Below are positions 19,267 to 29,700 of a stretch of 64,000 nucleotides of DNA, piece after piece. The first letter of the stretch is position 1. The number at the start of each line of letters is the position of its first letter. Origin of the DNA: Planctomycetales bacterium (lineage in GTDB: Bacteria > Planctomycetota > Planctomycetia > Planctomycetales > Planctomycetaceae); NCBI GenBank assembly GCA_028285345.1, contig JANQPT010000044.1, forward strand, positions 620,001-684,000. The letters are read 5' to 3'. The notes under the pieces were generated by a model. It made no database searches, was not told where the DNA came from, and saw only the letters and a program-made list of their open reading frames with translations. The translations under genes were made by a program, and so were the position numbers.

Positions 19267-19630
19267 GAAGCAATCCTAGTCACGAGGCAAACGAAACGAC
19301 CGGCTTCAAATGTGGTGGTGCAACTGATCAGTCCTGAAATCGCACACCCAGCGGAACTTGGAATCGGCAAAGCCGATTCAGATGGCATCGAGCGTAAGCA
19401 ACGACCGCGATTTTGCAGAAAGGCGCGCAGCGGAAATGGGCACTTAATGCGGAACGTAGTCTACCGAAACAACGGAACTGAGATCCACCAGTTTCAAAAA
19501 AACCTGGTCAGTGCGATGGTGAAACTACCGACGTGTCCGAGGAATGTGGCCTGAATTGCTTTCCGTGCGGCCGTAAGTGAATCTTCACAAAACTCGTGCA
19601 GTTTCCCTACCTTATGCCTCTGGGCGGCGA
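19267..19630. other. Intergenic stretch upstream of the FG-GAP gene
   Basis: No gene is supported. It should contain the promoter and leader of the minus-strand FG-GAP gene. The only clear structure is a short perfect hairpin at 19361-19379. Confidence 0.4.
19361..19379. promoter_or_regulatory. Perfect 8-bp hairpin in the FG-GAP leader region
   Basis: GAATCGGC-AAA-GCCGATTC forms an 8-bp stem with a 3-base loop, about 95 bases upstream of the FG-GAP start codon. No T-run follows on either strand, so it is not a classical terminator. A leader structure or a protein site is possible. Confidence 0.35.
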
Positions 19631-22135
19631 CTACCAGTCCCCGTATTTCTGGAGCTGACTTTTCTCAAGCTTCTCGCCGCCGCTGGGCGTGACGAGTGCG
19701 CTGAACAGTTCGTCCGGGACTGTCGGCATCAGACGGCGGACTTGGCCGTCCGCCATCAACAGCAGATACCCGGCGACCGGTGCAGTTCCGAGTCCGGCCA
19801 GCGGATTGTCTGCAGAAAAGGAAAGATCGTCCGGCTTCGTCCAAGGAACTGTTTTGTCCGCTCCGGTCTGAACGACCAGAATCGTAAAGCTCGTCCCGTC
19901 GCGGATTTTGCGCAACGCCAATCCCTTTGGACTTTCGAACACCGTTTCGGGACCGGTCAGAAACATGATCCGGGTTTCATTGACGCCCGCCGGTTGATCT
20001 CCCGAGCGAAAGATGTCCGGCATTTTCTCCAGCAGCGGGAGATTGTGCGGGCTGTTCCAGGGTTCGTCTAACTTGAATTCTCTGTAGAGCGGCACCAGGT
20101 CGAGATACGGCAGGAGGTGCACCCGCCAACTGAGCTTGGGTTTCCCCAGTGCGTCGAAGTAATCCGGATTGTCCGGCACGCCGAATCGGCGGTAAATCTC
20201 ATGATGGCTGTGCAACGCTAATCCGATCAGTTTGAGCTTGGTGGACTGTGCACGTGCATCTTCAGTGACAGTCGGCGCGCGTTGCTCGGACCTGCCGTCG
20301 GCGGATGCGGCGGGCACTTCACGGCGTAGGGCCCTGGCATCGGCGATTTCTCCGCCGCGGGGCGTCACCAGTGCGGCGAATGTTTCTGGCGCAACGGTGC
20401 TGGGGAGCGTTAGTGGGGAACCGTCCGCCATGACACAATAGATCTTCGGCGGGAGCTGCCGGCCGATGGCACTCAGCGGAGCTTCGGCGGAGAACTGCGG
20501 ACCAGTAGGCCGCGTCCAATACTCCGCCTGATCTGCGGCTGTGACGAGAGCCAAAATCGTATTCGACGGTCCGTCGGGAATTCGCCGGACGCTCGGCGGA
20601 TGTTCCGATCCGAACAGCGCATCAGCGCCGGAGATCACATGCAGCACCGTCTTCGGTTCTTTGCCGGAAAACGTTCGATAAACTTCCGGCATCCGCCGCA
20701 ACAGTTTGCGGTTGTGGGGACTGTCCCACGGCTCGTCCAGATGGAACTCTTTGTACAACGCTTCCTGGTCCAGAAACGGCAACAAATGAACCCGCCAACT
20801 CAGCCGAGGAGTCCCCTGCTCGTCCATCCATTCGGGAAGACTTTTTACCGGAAACTGACGATAGATTTCGTGATACCGCCGCATCGCTCGTCCCAACTGC
20901 ACGAGCTTGTCAATGATATCCTTCTCGCTGGACGCCTCTTGCGGAGCTGCGTTCGCAGACTCGTCCGTTGTCGCAAATATCTGTCCTTGCGTTGATTGCT
21001 GGTATTCACTGTATTTGCGACGCAGGGAAGCCGCATCGACGATCTCGCCTCCTTGCGGGGTCACCAGCGCAGCGAACGACTGCGGATCAACCGTCTTTGG
21101 TAAAAAGAGCGTTCCGCCGTCCGCCATCATGCAGTCGACTCGGTGCGGAACGTGCTTGCCGAGCACGCTGAGGGGGGCGTTGGGATCAAACTTCAGGCCG
21201 CCCGGTTTTGTCCAAATCTCCGCTCGGTCGTTGCCCGCGCAGACGACAAGAATTGTGTTCGAAGAGCCGTCACGGAATGTTCTCAGACTGGTTTTTTTGT
21301 CGGGTTTGAACGGCGCGTCTGTTCCAGTGAACACGTGCATGTGCGACCGACTCTCTGCGGACGTGGACGCCCGGTAAATGTCGGGCATGTGCTGGATCAG
21401 CGATTTGTTGTGTGGGCTGTCCCACGGCTCGTCCAAGTGGAATTTCGCATAGAGCGGCTGTTGGTCCAAGTAGGGAAGCAAATGCACCCGCCAGCTCAAG
21501 TGCGGGTTGCCTTGTTCGTCAAACCATTGCGGTTGCTTGCGGGCCAGTTTGGCGACGGGAAACTCCAAATACACGTCATGATAGAGGTGCATTGCAAGCG
21601 CGATGCGGCGAAGTTTTGCAGCCATCTGAGGCACATCGAGTTGATCGCCTAACGTCCTCGGGTCGAAATCCCGTTGGGGTTGCGGCTGCGGCGCAGGATC
21701 CTCTTTCACTTGGACGTCGGTCGCGCGGTCCGTCGCCGCCAGATCGATCTGCTCGTCTGGAGCGTTTTCGGTCCGTGCCTGCGGCCACAACATGACAGCG
21801 ATCACCGCAGTGATCAAGACTCCTGCGACTGAGCCCAATCCAACGTAGAGCCACGTGGGAGTGCCTCTGCCGACAGTTTTGACCGGCTTGTCAACTTGCG
21901 CCGGCCGTTCTGTTCTATGTCTCACAGGCGTCGCGCGATCCCTAGGCTTCCTCTTGGTTGGAGGAGCGACGGAAGCATCTTTGCTGCCCTGTAAAGAGGG
22001 GTCAGCACCTGAGGACTGTTTCGCCGGAATTTTGAATTTCACGTTGCACTTCGGGCACCGTCCTACTGTGCCGCGGCGAGCGTCGGGTATGCGAATTGCA
22101 CTTCCACATTTGGGGCACTTGACTCTGAGCGGCAT
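19631..22135 (-). CDS. Zinc-ribbon membrane protein with three DUF1559 domains
   Basis: An 834-residue protein. Residues 5-38 are an MJ0042-type zinc ribbon, with CPKCGSAIRIPDARRG and GRCPKC. A basic, proline-rich linker follows, then one transmembrane helix at about 100-120 (VGLGSVAGVLITAVIAVMLW). Three tandem copies of a DUF1559-like domain follow, each with LSWRVHLLPxLDxxxLYxxF, DEPWxSPHN, a [RT]DGxSxTILxV segment and MADG. Ordinary DUF1559 proteins of planctomycetes begin with a pseudopilin helix, which is absent here. The zinc ribbon should be cytoplasmic and the three domains extracytoplasmic. The function is unknown. Confidence 0.88.
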   Translation of the reverse strand: MPLRVKCPKCGSAIRIPDARRGTVGRCPKCNVKFKIPAKQSSGADPSLQGSKDASVAPPTKRKPRDRATPVRHRTERPAQVDKPVKTVGRGTPTWLYVGLGSVAGVLITAVIAVMLWPQARTENAPDEQIDLAATDRATDVQVKEDPAPQPQPQRDFDPRTLGDQLDVPQMAAKLRRIALAMHLYHDVYLEFPVAKLARKQPQWFDEQGNPHLSWRVHLLPYLDQQPLYAKFHLDEPWDSPHNKSLIQHMPDIYRASTSAESRSHMHVFTGTDAPFKPDKKTSLRTFRDGSSNTILVVCAGNDRAEIWTKPGGLKFDPNAPLSVLGKHVPHRVDCMMADGGTLFLPKTVDPQSFAALVTPQGGEIVDAASLRRKYSEYQQSTQGQIFATTDESANAAPQEASSEKDIIDKLVQLGRAMRRYHEIYRQFPVKSLPEWMDEQGTPRLSWRVHLLPFLDQEALYKEFHLDEPWDSPHNRKLLRRMPEVYRTFSGKEPKTVLHVISGADALFGSEHPPSVRRIPDGPSNTILALVTAADQAEYWTRPTGPQFSAEAPLSAIGRQLPPKIYCVMADGSPLTLPSTVAPETFAALVTPRGGEIADARALRREVPAASADGRSEQRAPTVTEDARAQSTKLKLIGLALHSHHEIYRRFGVPDNPDYFDALGKPKLSWRVHLLPYLDLVPLYREFKLDEPWNSPHNLPLLEKMPDIFRSGDQPAGVNETRIMFLTGPETVFESPKGLALRKIRDGTSFTILVVQTGADKTVPWTKPDDLSFSADNPLAGLGTAPVAGYLLLMADGQVRRLMPTVPDELFSALVTPSGGEKLEKSQLQKYGDW

Positions 22136-22378
22136 GGGCGAGTCTCTCAGTCGGCGAATGCGGAAAGAATCCTCAAGACGACAAACGGAAACGCGTGATT
22201 CAATGAAGAACCATCATAGCGGTCGGGAGCGCAAGTTTCCTGTAGTCGTCCCGGATTAGCCGACGCAGTTTCAGACACGTGCGATTTCAAGGCCACGATT
22301 CGGCATTGGTGGACGCAGGCCCGCTTAGAATCCTGCGGGTCCTCGTCGCGCTCGAATGCATCGCAATTGACACGCGAG

Positions 22379-25300
22379 CTACCCAGCCTCGTCCTGTGTC
22401 GCGGGCGGTTGGATCAGATCGATCTCCACTTCGCCGAGATTGTGCGGCTCGGATTGTCGTCCTGCTGGAAACTTCGGGACGGTGATCGCTTTCTTGACCG
22501 CTCCCATCAGTTGCTCATACTCACGCCCGTTGTCATCAGGAGCAGCGTAGAATTGAACGTCCAATTCGTATTCGCCGGGGGGCACGTCTTCGAGGCGAAA
22601 TGTTCCGTCCGGGTTGACCCTGAACGAGAAGTCCAACTCCGCCAGCCAATACTTCTTCCCTTCTGGAGTCTGCCGATTTCTGCGAACCCAGGAGGACTGA
22701 CGGTTCCGCGTCCGTCCACCTGGAAACGGTTCCGGGTGCAGACGTTGCAGTCGGGCAAAACACCATGAGAGATCGTGCTGCGTTTTCACCCAGTCGGGAA
22801 GCGTTAACGTCCCTTCCAGCGGGCGTCCCTTACCTCCCAAGGTGATGTCAGAGGACTTGCCCGGCTGGAGACTGAGATTTCGCGCCGGGTGATATCCGAT
22901 CATTGTGCCGCTGTTCGGCGGTGGGGTTTGCTTGAGTACGAAGTGCCGCGCGATGCGACCGTCCAATCCCGGTAGCCGGGGAAACGTAAAGCGGGCGTGA
23001 CGATCCGTCTGTGCTTTGAATGTGAGAGACAAGCTGCCGCGGACTTCGCGAAAATGATCAGCCAGCGGCACGAACATCACCTCGATCGTCTCCTTCGCCA
23101 CGAGCTGATCACGGATCACAAACTGGCCGGTCAGATCGCTCCACGGTTCGACGACCACCTTGCCGCTCTTGCGGACTTGGTCGAATGGAGCGATCGCGTA
23201 GCCGCGGTCGTGATAAACGACCAGAGCGTGCGGTTTGAGGTCGAGCGCGATCACGGCTTGTCCGAAATCAACGGTCCGCGTCTCGATCAGTCCCGACGAT
23301 CGCCTTTCACCTTGTCGAATTCTGGTACTGCTATCGGCGGGGCAGACAATCACCCGCGCGCCGTTGAGCAAATTGCCGTCGGCATCGACGACCGTGCAAG
23401 CGAAATCGGAATTCAGCTTATCCGCAGTCGCTCGATCAATATTGCTTTCTGTGGCTTTGACGGGATCGACGCCAAGTTTCGTCGCGGAGGCTTGAAGATC
23501 TGTCTTGAGGCCCGGCTGCAGCGAGATGCCCGAGATTTTCGCTTCGGCACGTCTCTTTCGTTCAATCGCGACGGCCGCAACCTCTGAGATCGGGACTTGA
23601 AAAACTATCGTAGCAGTGCCGCCTCCGAACGAACCACCGCGCCGTTGGTGAATTTCCCCCTGTTTATCAAGGCAGACAAAATCCTCCCCTGGGCGATTCT
23701 CGGAAGTCGTGATGGTGACTTCGCAAGAATCCGGACGGGGCGGCTCCTCAACCTTGATCGAGACGACCCCATCACGGTCAATTGACTTCCGCTGACCGGG
23801 CTGCAAATCCTCGGCTTCTAGCGGAAACTTGGCGACAAGTTCAGGTTTCCCGCCGGTGACGTTGAGAACCAAGTCCGCGCGCTCCGCTTTCGAGGACGGA
23901 TCGACGTGCATGATCCAGAATTTTTCCGGAGCGATATAAGAGGATTCATCCACACGAACACGCTTCCCCTGCTTTTCGAGAAAGGACATGAATGAAAAAT
24001 GGCCGGCGCCGCGAATTCCAACTGCAATCATCGTGCCGAGCCCCTCGACGTCGGCCTCCACCACGGATTTTGGGGGTGAAGCGAGCGGCGATCCATCGGG
24101 CGCCCACCATGTGAGTCCGGAGGCGGAATATCTGACGCAGCCAATCAACTCGACCACTCCGCCGCTGGGCAGCGCGACTTGTAATGCGTCGGGCCGCGGT
24201 TCAACCTTATTGGCGGCTGCTAAGATGGTTTTGCTAGCGCGGTCGATGAACTGGGGATCCGTTGTTAACTCCGGCGACATTGCGACGTTTCTGACCTTGA
24301 GCGAGGAGATGGTCGGATCGCGAATAATAATTTCCCGCAACGAGTCGAGCGGAAAGTCAAACGTCAATTTGGATGAACTCCCCTCATAGCGAATTTGGGA
24401 TTCCACTTGCGGCACATGCAGTTTGCCGTCGGCGTCGATGGCGGCAAAATTGAAGCGATGTACCGAATTCTTATGGAAGATCGTCATGGCAAATCGTGCG
24501 GGTGCGACTTTTCGGAGCCCCGCGACGGCTTTGAGACCTTCCTGCTCCAAATTCACGGTTTTGCCCACAGCGTCCTCGGTCAGTTCAAACTTCTGACGGG
24601 TCTTCCAGGGGGGGCCGAATACGCTGACAAATATGTTTGCATAACGTCGACCGGCGGGATGTTCCAACGACGCTAGGGTCACTCCCTCCGCAGATCCCTT
24701 CCAGATTTTCTTCGCGGACAGCATTCCTTTGATCGTGAGAAAATAGGCACTGTGCAACTCGTGCCCCGACGGCAGTTGGAATGCGGCGAGTGTTCCTTTG
24801 TCTTGCAATTCACCGACGCCCTCCGGCGGCGAATCGAGCAGTTTTCCATTCGGAGCCCACCAACTGTCGGATTCGTCCCCTGTCTTCGTCAGTCCCAAGA
24901 ACTTAAGTTCGCCGCCCTTCAATTTGAACGTGAGCGAACCGCTCTGCGGACTCTGAGTGTCGGTTTCTGCGGCCTTCGCCTCGGCAGTCGTGGAATCGGT
25001 TTCCTCCGGGTCACCGTGGCCGAAGGTGAGACTCCCCAGCCCCGCGAGCATGACCGCTGCGAAGCATGAGACCACACAGACTTGCCGCCGGGTAAGCCGC
25101 GTCGCCGTCAGACCGGCGGTGAGACGGCGAAGTCGAGCGCTGATCTTGGCTGTGCGGAACATCGAGACACTTTGTGGAAGCGAGGGACCGATGAGCAGGT
25201 CCAACGTCATCTGGGCCAATGTCTTGGAGTAGACGACCGCACTCCCCATCAATCGGGCAGCAGTCGCGTCTGCGACGTGCTCGCAGGCAGTGCGGTGCGC

Positions 25301-26140
25301 GGCTTGCATCCGCCAGATGAGCGGATGAAACCAGAGCACGGTCGCGATCCAGTTCGACAGGCAACTCCACAACAGATCGCGCGTTGCCAGATGAGCCAGT
25401 TCATGCGCGATTGCGGCGCGCATCGCGGTCAGGTCGCTCTGCTCGACAAGCTGCCGAGGCAATACGATCACTGGACGAAAAACGCCGGCCAAGAACGGCG
25501 AACGCGATTCCGCGGTGACCTTGACTTGAAACGGCCGGACTATGCCCAGTGAAGCCGCCGCGTCCGCGACAAGCGTCGTAAGTTGCGGCGGCGCTGGTTC
25601 GGAGTCGGCAATCAACCGATGGACTACCCGCGAACCGATGACGAGACGAATCACTAAGATCAAGCTTCCGTACAACCAGAGCAGACACCACAATTCTTCG
25701 GCGGACCATCTTACGGGCATGGGTTGAGCCGACTCGATAGGCGCCGCGGTCGGTGACGTCGCCTCGGGCGGAGAACCCGTGGCGGATTGTGTCACTGGCG
25801 GCGGCGGAATCGTCTCGGTTTCCTCAATCGTCACCGGAGTAGAAAATCCTTGAAGATTGGCGAGATCGGCCGGTTCAACTGTTTCGACGACGTTCTCGAC
25901 CGGCGGAACAACACGCGGAGCTGCCGGAAGCGTCATCTGTAATTTCGGCGCAGCGAACTCGGCGACCGGCAACAGGCAGAGTCCCAACATCGCAACCCGC
26001 CACAGCATGACGCGCCAGCGAGGATTACTGCGAAACGATGCCGCGTGCAGCAGCCAGGCAATCGCCAGCAGCAACGTGATTTTTGCGAGTAACAGTGCCG
26101 TCGGCGGCAGATTTGTGAGTGTCTCTGACCAGGCGATCAT
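22379..26140 (-). CDS. BlaR1-type M56 membrane metalloprotease with large sensor region
   Basis: A 1253-residue protein whose first ~380 residues are a BlaR1/MecR1-like M56 peptidase: transmembrane helices near 12-35, 43-63, 150-172 and 358-378, and the zinc motif HELAH at 246-250. In the family, sensing outside the cell activates the protease, leading to loss of the BlaI repressor. The ~870-residue C-terminal part is not the penicillin-binding domain of BlaR1, and I see no SxxK-type transpeptidase motif in the expected context. It has repeated beta-rich modules and late carboxypeptidase-regulatory-like sequence (PPGEYELDVQF). The ATG overlaps the blaI stop codon by 4 bases, so the two genes are translationally coupled. 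The ligand is unknown. Confidence 0.88.
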   Translation of the reverse strand: MIAWSETLTNLPPTALLLAKITLLLAIAWLLHAASFRSNPRWRVMLWRVAMLGLCLLPVAEFAAPKLQMTLPAAPRVVPPVENVVETVEPADLANLQGFSTPVTIEETETIPPPPVTQSATGSPPEATSPTAAPIESAQPMPVRWSAEELWCLLWLYGSLILVIRLVIGSRVVHRLIADSEPAPPQLTTLVADAAASLGIVRPFQVKVTAESRSPFLAGVFRPVIVLPRQLVEQSDLTAMRAAIAHELAHLATRDLLWSCLSNWIATVLWFHPLIWRMQAAHRTACEHVADATAARLMGSAVVYSKTLAQMTLDLLIGPSLPQSVSMFRTAKISARLRRLTAGLTATRLTRRQVCVVSCFAAVMLAGLGSLTFGHGDPEETDSTTAEAKAAETDTQSPQSGSLTFKLKGGELKFLGLTKTGDESDSWWAPNGKLLDSPPEGVGELQDKGTLAAFQLPSGHELHSAYFLTIKGMLSAKKIWKGSAEGVTLASLEHPAGRRYANIFVSVFGPPWKTRQKFELTEDAVGKTVNLEQEGLKAVAGLRKVAPARFAMTIFHKNSVHRFNFAAIDADGKLHVPQVESQIRYEGSSSKLTFDFPLDSLREIIIRDPTISSLKVRNVAMSPELTTDPQFIDRASKTILAAANKVEPRPDALQVALPSGGVVELIGCVRYSASGLTWWAPDGSPLASPPKSVVEADVEGLGTMIAVGIRGAGHFSFMSFLEKQGKRVRVDESSYIAPEKFWIMHVDPSSKAERADLVLNVTGGKPELVAKFPLEAEDLQPGQRKSIDRDGVVSIKVEEPPRPDSCEVTITTSENRPGEDFVCLDKQGEIHQRRGGSFGGGTATIVFQVPISEVAAVAIERKRRAEAKISGISLQPGLKTDLQASATKLGVDPVKATESNIDRATADKLNSDFACTVVDADGNLLNGARVIVCPADSSTRIRQGERRSSGLIETRTVDFGQAVIALDLKPHALVVYHDRGYAIAPFDQVRKSGKVVVEPWSDLTGQFVIRDQLVAKETIEVMFVPLADHFREVRGSLSLTFKAQTDRHARFTFPRLPGLDGRIARHFVLKQTPPPNSGTMIGYHPARNLSLQPGKSSDITLGGKGRPLEGTLTLPDWVKTQHDLSWCFARLQRLHPEPFPGGRTRNRQSSWVRRNRQTPEGKKYWLAELDFSFRVNPDGTFRLEDVPPGEYELDVQFYAAPDDNGREYEQLMGAVKKAITVPKFPAGRQSEPHNLGEVEIDLIQPPATQDEAG

Positions 26141-26532
26141 GATCTTCGTTTCCTCTTGCGCTGAGGCCGTTGGGGTTCAATTCTTGTATCCGCGATGCGG
26201 CGCAGTTCCGCGATTTCGTCCGGTGAGAGTTTTTCGGTTTCGATCAATTGTGAAATGAACTCGGCAGAGGAACCACCGCTGAAAACCTGTGCCATGCGGC
26301 GGACCATCCGGGACAGCAGTGCGCGATGAGACGTCGCTGCACGGTAAACGTAGGCCCTCCCCTGCTTATGCCGCTGGACATGCCCCGATTCGCAGAGCTT
26401 GCGCAGCACCGAGCGGAGCGTCGCGTTTTCAATCGGCCAGGAAAAATGCTCCTGAATTTCTCCGGGCTTGAGTGCGCCGTGATCCCAGAGCACTCGTAGC
26501 ACTTCGAGTTGTGTGTTACTGAGGTCGGACAT
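26137..26532 (-). CDS. blaI: BlaI/MecI-type transcriptional repressor
   Basis: A 131-residue winged-helix repressor of the BlaI/MecI/CopY family. The wing-helix region is LSNTQLEVLRVLWDHGALKP followed by GEIQEHF and a LRKLCESGHVQRHKQGRAYVY wing; the C-terminal dimerisation part contains LIETEKLSPDEIAELRRI. It overlaps the downstream BlaR1-type gene by 4 bases, the usual arrangement for this sensor pair. Two palindromes 30 and 72 bases upstream of its start are likely autoregulatory operators. No strong ribosome-binding site precedes the ATG. The basic tail RPQRKRKRRS is longer than usual. Confidence 0.92.
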   Translation of the reverse strand: MSDLSNTQLEVLRVLWDHGALKPGEIQEHFSWPIENATLRSVLRKLCESGHVQRHKQGRAYVYRAATSHRALLSRMVRRMAQVFSGGSSAEFISQLIETEKLSPDEIAELRRIADTRIEPQRPQRKRKRRS

Positions 26533-26561
26533 GATTGCGTTTCGGATCGGCCATGTTTAAC

Positions 26562-26576
26562 TGTGAAACTATCACA
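26562..26576. promoter_or_regulatory. Probable BlaI operator 1
   Basis: TGTGAAACTATCACA has TGTGA and TCACA arms around a 5-base centre and differs by one base from a perfect 7-bp-arm dyad. It lies 30 bases before the blaI start and shares its arms with the second site 42 bases away. The operator role is inferred from position and symmetry. Confidence 0.6.
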
Positions 26577-26603
26577 CTTAAGCTTGCGGGGTCAATCGCG
26601 AAT

Positions 26604-26618
26604 TGTGAAAGTTTCACA
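26604..26618. promoter_or_regulatory. Probable BlaI operator 2
   Basis: TGTGAAAGTTTCACA is a perfect palindrome with 7-bp arms around a central G. Its centre is 42 bases from that of the first site, close to four helical turns. It lies between blaI and the divergent kinase gene and could control both. Confidence 0.65.
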
Positions 26619-26780
26619 GCTTGTGCGGAATTCCGCCTGCCCCGCATACAGAGAGAAGAGCGTGCGGTGCCGACTGTCGGATTTGATTTGCCCGACCAAA
26701 TACGGCAGTATGAACTGCGGGTGATCTGAAGACGTCCGCTCGGCGGTTTTTGCCGGGTCCTCTGGTAGGCGGCAACCGTT

Positions 26781-29700
26781 ATGACGCATAGAGATGGCGA
26801 TTATCACAGCAATGAGCCGTCCCGCCCTGCCGAACCGACGCTCGGCGAGACGAGGCCCGCCCATCTTGAGGAGGCAGCGCCTGCTTTAACTCCCGACGGA
26901 GTCGAGAACGGAAAAGTCGGACCGGATGATTCGACGGGCGCCGATGCGGAGACGGTCGATGTCAATCCGGGCGTTGACCAAGATCAGACACTCACGCCCC
27001 CTTCCCCAAAAATGGCAGCCGCAGCGATCAAGCCGCCGTCCAAATCGGGCGAAGATTTTACGGGCAAGCAATTGGGCGAGTATCTCGTCCTGGAGTTGAT
27101 CGCCCGCGGCGGCATGGGAGTCGTGTTCAAGGCGCGACAACTCGGACTGAATCGCATCGTCGCCCTGAAAATGATTCGATCCGGAGCGCTGGCCGATGAC
27201 GCCGAAGTGCTGCGGTTCTATGCCGAAGCGGAGTCGGCGGCGCGGCTCGATCACCCGGGAATCGTACCGATCTACGACGTGGGCCAAGTCGGCGGGCATC
27301 ACTACTTCTCAATGGGCTATGTGGAGGGAAGCAGCTTAGCGGACGATCTTCGCGACGGACCGCTTTTGCCGCGGCGGGCGGCCGAGATCATCAGGGCTGT
27401 CGCTGCCGCTGTGGAGTATGCACACGAACAAGGCATCATCCATCGCGATTTAAAGCCGGCGAACGTGCTGATGGATTCCCAGGGGCGGGCACGCGTCACC
27501 GACTTTGGATTGGCCAAGATCGTGGAGGGGGACAGCGACCTCACGGCAACAGGTCAAGTCTTGGGGACCCCCAGTTACATGGCGCCCGAACAGGCAGCTG
27601 GGCGGACCGATACGCTTGACCGCCGCGTCGATGTCTACTCGTTGGGGGCGATGCTGTACTGCCTGCTGGTCGGCCGTCCCCCGTTTCAGGCCGCCAGTCC
27701 GCTCGAAACAATCAAGCAAGTGCTCGAACAGGAACCGGTGCCGCCGCGGCTCCTCAATCCGGAGGTCAACCGGGACCTGGAAACAATTTGTTTGAAGTGC
27801 CTGGAAAAAGACCGGTCAGAACGCTTTTCAACCGCGCAAGAACTTGTCGAAGAACTGGATCGCTTTCTGGAAGGAAAACCGATTCGATCTCGGCGTGTCG
27901 GGCGGGCGGTTCGCGCCTATCGTTGGTGCCGCCGCAATCCAATGACTGCCGCATTCTCTGCTTCGATTGTGTTGCTGATCGCCGTTGCCGTGTTTGCCGT
28001 GGTGGTGGCCAACTACGCGTCGAGAGCCGGTCAAATCTCCGATTTGTCTCAGGAACTCGAAGAGCGTTTTGCGGAGCCCACACTCACGTCGAACTACCTG
28101 GAGTCCATTGAGGAACTCCTCGACCGTCTGCAAGAGATTTCGCCGGAAAGAGCCGAGACGGCTCGAGCGCAGTTTCAGCAAAAGTTTGATGAGGAGGTCA
28201 TCCGAAACATCCGGCAGCCGAAACTTGAGAATCAAGCGTCGATCGAATCAATCTTGAACGAACTCGAAGCTCGCGGCTGGGCGACGAGTTTAGAACTCCA
28301 GAATCAGTATCGCGCGCGCCTGCGAGCGTGGGAGACCCTGTTTTCTTTGGCTCCGCCGTTTCAAGACCAGCCGCGCATGTTGACGGACGTCGAATTGACC
28401 GTTAATAAGGACGCGCTACTTCTTCCTCAACCTGCTGACCAGAAATTCCCTGTGGCGCATTCCGTCCCGACTTCGCAAGGCTGCCGTGGAATCGTGCGTT
28501 TGGTCGCCGAGTTTGATTCCACCTGGGAGTCCGCGGCGGAAATCGGTCTCATCCTCAACGCCCACACTGACGGGGGATACGAGTTTCTATTGCGGGCGCT
28601 GCCTGGCGGCGGGCCTCAGGCCGCCCGAACCGTTCCCGTCAATCGTGCATTTCGCGCGGTTCGCGAACAGGGTGAGATGTATCAAGTCGAAATTCGCCGC
28701 AATGGGATTCCACTCTTAAAGCGGTCGATGTCGTCACTGCAGTTGCCGCCGGGCTCACTGAGATTGGAGGCCACGCGTGAGCGGGGAAACCTCTCGTTTT
28801 CAGTCAACGATCAGCCGGCGATCCGGTTCCGGGATCCATTCCCGCTGGGGCACGAACAGGCCGGCAGTTTCGGCCTTCGCTGGCCGCAGGGGACCGCACT
28901 GTTATCTCTGAAAGGCGAACGCCAACTCCGCGCAGAATCGACCAGCCCCTTGGAGGAAGCGGACGAACTGTACGATCGGGGCTTGTATCGCGATGCGCTC
29001 GACAGTTACACATCTCAGACGATCACAACGCAAGATCCGGAGTTTCGTCAGGAAGTCCGATATAAGCGCGGCCTCTGCCTGATGAAGCTCAATCAGGACG
29101 AAGAGGCGGACCGACTGTTCGAAGCGCTGATGCTGGAGCCGGGAGACCGCTGGCCGCCGCTGGCCGGATGCTGGCTATGGTTGATTCGCTTGCGACAAAA
29201 CCGCGTCGACGATGCCGACGCGATCTTCACCGTACTGTCGTCCCGGGCGGACGAATATCAGTTCTCCCAACTGGCGGCACTGATTCCGGCGGAACTGCGC
29301 GAGGGCATTCTCAGCCGCTATCTCAGGCCGTTTAACAGCCTGTTTACGTTGTTCAACAACCGGCCGGAAATTGTCGGCAATGCGCGGCGGGCTGTTGAGA
29401 TCGACCGGTTCCTCAGCCACGACGGCCGGGGCGATCCCCTCACCCAAATGGAACTGTCACGCGCGTTGCGATTTGAAGGCGATCTCACCGCAGCGCTCGA
29501 GGTCGCGCGGGAAGTCGCCCTCTCGACAGGCGATCTGACTTGCATGAGGCATTACTCCCGGTTGCTGAGGTTGTCAGGCGACGCAGGAACCGCATTGAAC
29601 GAGGTCAACGCCTCGATCGAATTGCATGAAAGATTGGGTCCGGTTCCCACCTTGCTGATTGAGCGCGCCCGCGTTTTCGCGGCCCTAAAACGGTGGGACG

